Shown here: one piece after another, positions 63,527 through 64,000 of the stretch
How the letters are laid out: every line of letters starts with the position of its first letter
Numbering within the stretch: the stretch's first letter is position 1
Assembly (NCBI RefSeq): GCF_002813445.1
Contig: NZ_PHHD01000001.1
Location: forward strand, 5,022,001-5,086,000
From: Pseudomonas tolaasii NCPPB 2192
GTDB lineage: Bacteria; Pseudomonadota; Gammaproteobacteria; Pseudomonadales; Pseudomonadaceae
Direction of reading: 5' to 3'
DNA: 64,000 nt
Program-made: the position numbers and the translations under genes
Notes under the pieces: generated by a model
What the model was told of the DNA's origin: nothing
Database searches by the model: none
The model's input: the letters and a program-made list of their open reading frames with translations, nothing else

Positions 63527-63557
63527 TGGAAGCGGGCAAGCCCGCTCCCACATTTTT
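63527..63557. terminator. REP-type hairpin terminator between NadR-like gene and ggt
   Basis: GTGGAAGCGGGC (63527-63538) and GCCCGCTCCCAC (63541-63552) form a 12-bp stem with one mismatch and are followed by ATTTTT. It is both a REP unit and a plausible terminator for the rightward operon. Confidence 0.7.
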
Positions 63558-63571
63558 GAGCGTGTGAGGCT

Positions 63572-64000
63572 TTAATAGCCTAACGACAGGCCCGTGTTGC
63601 GACGCGGGTCGTTGGCGCCGTAGAAACGATTATTGCCGACCGGCTTGCCACCCAGCGACGGAGCGCCCACCAGGATTGCCGCCAAGTGGTTGGCATCCTG
63701 TGGCCCGGCAAACTTGTGACCCCAGCTTTCGAGGATCTTCTGCGTGTCGGGGCTGACCGCGAAGGTCTCGAGGTTGGTGGTTTCAGGCATCCATTGCTGG
63801 TGGAAACGCGGCGCGTCCACGGCCTCCTGGATGTTCATCTTGTAGTCGATGACATTGAGGATGGTCAGCAAGGTGGCGGTGATGATGCGGCTGCCGCCCG
63901 GCGTACCGACGACCATCACGGCCTTGCCGTCCTTGGTCACGATGGTCGGGCTCATCGACGACAGCGGCGCCTTGCCTGGCGCGATAGCGTTGGCTTCGCC
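63572..64000 (-). CDS. ggt: Gamma-glutamyltransferase, C-terminal part (5' end beyond window)
   Basis: The frame is open to the right edge; 142 C-terminal residues are visible. NAIAPGKAPLSSMSPTIV followed by VVGTPGGSRIITATLLTILN is the small-subunit region that shapes the substrate pocket, and VDAPRFHQQWMPE and FYGANDPRRNTGLSLGY are typical C-terminal pieces. The autoprocessing Thr lies outside the window. Periplasmic glutathione and gamma-glutamyl amide hydrolysis is expected. Confidence 0.93.
   Translation of the reverse strand, partial: GEANAIAPGKAPLSSMSPTIVTKDGKAVMVVGTPGGSRIITATLLTILNVIDYKMNIQEAVDAPRFHQQWMPETTNLETFAVSPDTQKILESWGHKFAGPQDANHLAAILVGAPSLGGKPVGNNRFYGANDPRRNTGLSLGY

Overview
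The window looks like a chromosomal segment of a fluorescent Pseudomonas (P. fluorescens group). The DNA is GC-rich and nearly every long reading frame gives a recognisable Pseudomonas-type protein (two OprD porins, a PA4872-like oxaloacetate decarboxylase, LpxO, Ku/LigD, UppP). Intergenic spaces carry GTGGGAGC-type REP palindromes typical of that group. I saw no rRNA, tRNA, CRISPR array, insertion sequence or phage gene. Both ends are cut inside genes: a helicase-WGR protein on the left and gamma-glutamyltransferase on the right.

Layout. 1-2.7 kb: 3' part of a large SF1 helicase with a degenerate Vsr-like nuclease domain and a WGR domain. 2.7-5.1 kb (minus): flavin monooxygenase plus sulfonate-type binding protein, a probable sulfur-scavenging operon. 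5.4-11.2 kb: a tripartite RND efflux operon in the order OMF-MFP-RND, converging on an EAL phosphodiesterase gene. 12.4-17.5 kb: MHS-family permease, OprD porin, LacI regulator and nucleoside hydrolase, with near-identical TCTACGC-type palindromes before the permease and before the LacI gene. 17.6-26.4 kb: oxaloacetate decarboxylase, two SDRs, AraC and LysR regulators, a second OprD porin, HxlR regulator divergent from a stand-alone FabF, and RidA. 26.6-32 kb: AraC regulator divergent from an efeUOB-efeM iron-uptake operon with a Fur-box match.

32-39.5 kb (minus) is the most unusual part: two adjacent paralogous proteins of 1273 and 1149 residues with no function I recognise. Their ends are toxin- or effector-like: Ser/Pro/Gln-rich N-termini that fit the export rules described for P. 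syringae type III substrates, and a hydrophobic IP(Y/F)VGAI segment followed by a WYA-containing tail. 39.7-49 kb: PssA, TetR with an NTF2-like partner, PQQ-type sugar dehydrogenase with a small secreted protein, the Ku-LigD end-joining pair, LpxO and a TIGR03067-like protein. 49.4-60.9 kb: three MFS transporters, YbiT-type ABC-F protein, alpha/beta hydrolase, AzoR, AraC regulator, semialdehyde dehydrogenase, LysR regulator and a YjbR protein. A 22-bp sequence with one mismatch is shared by the azoR/MFS promoter region and the LysR promoter. 60.9-64 kb: DUF1294, UppP, a PnuC-NadR-like kinase pair for nicotinamide riboside salvage, and the end of ggt.

Several convergent gene pairs overlap at their 3' ends. 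Assignments rest on reading the translated sequence and remembered family motifs; no database search was run.
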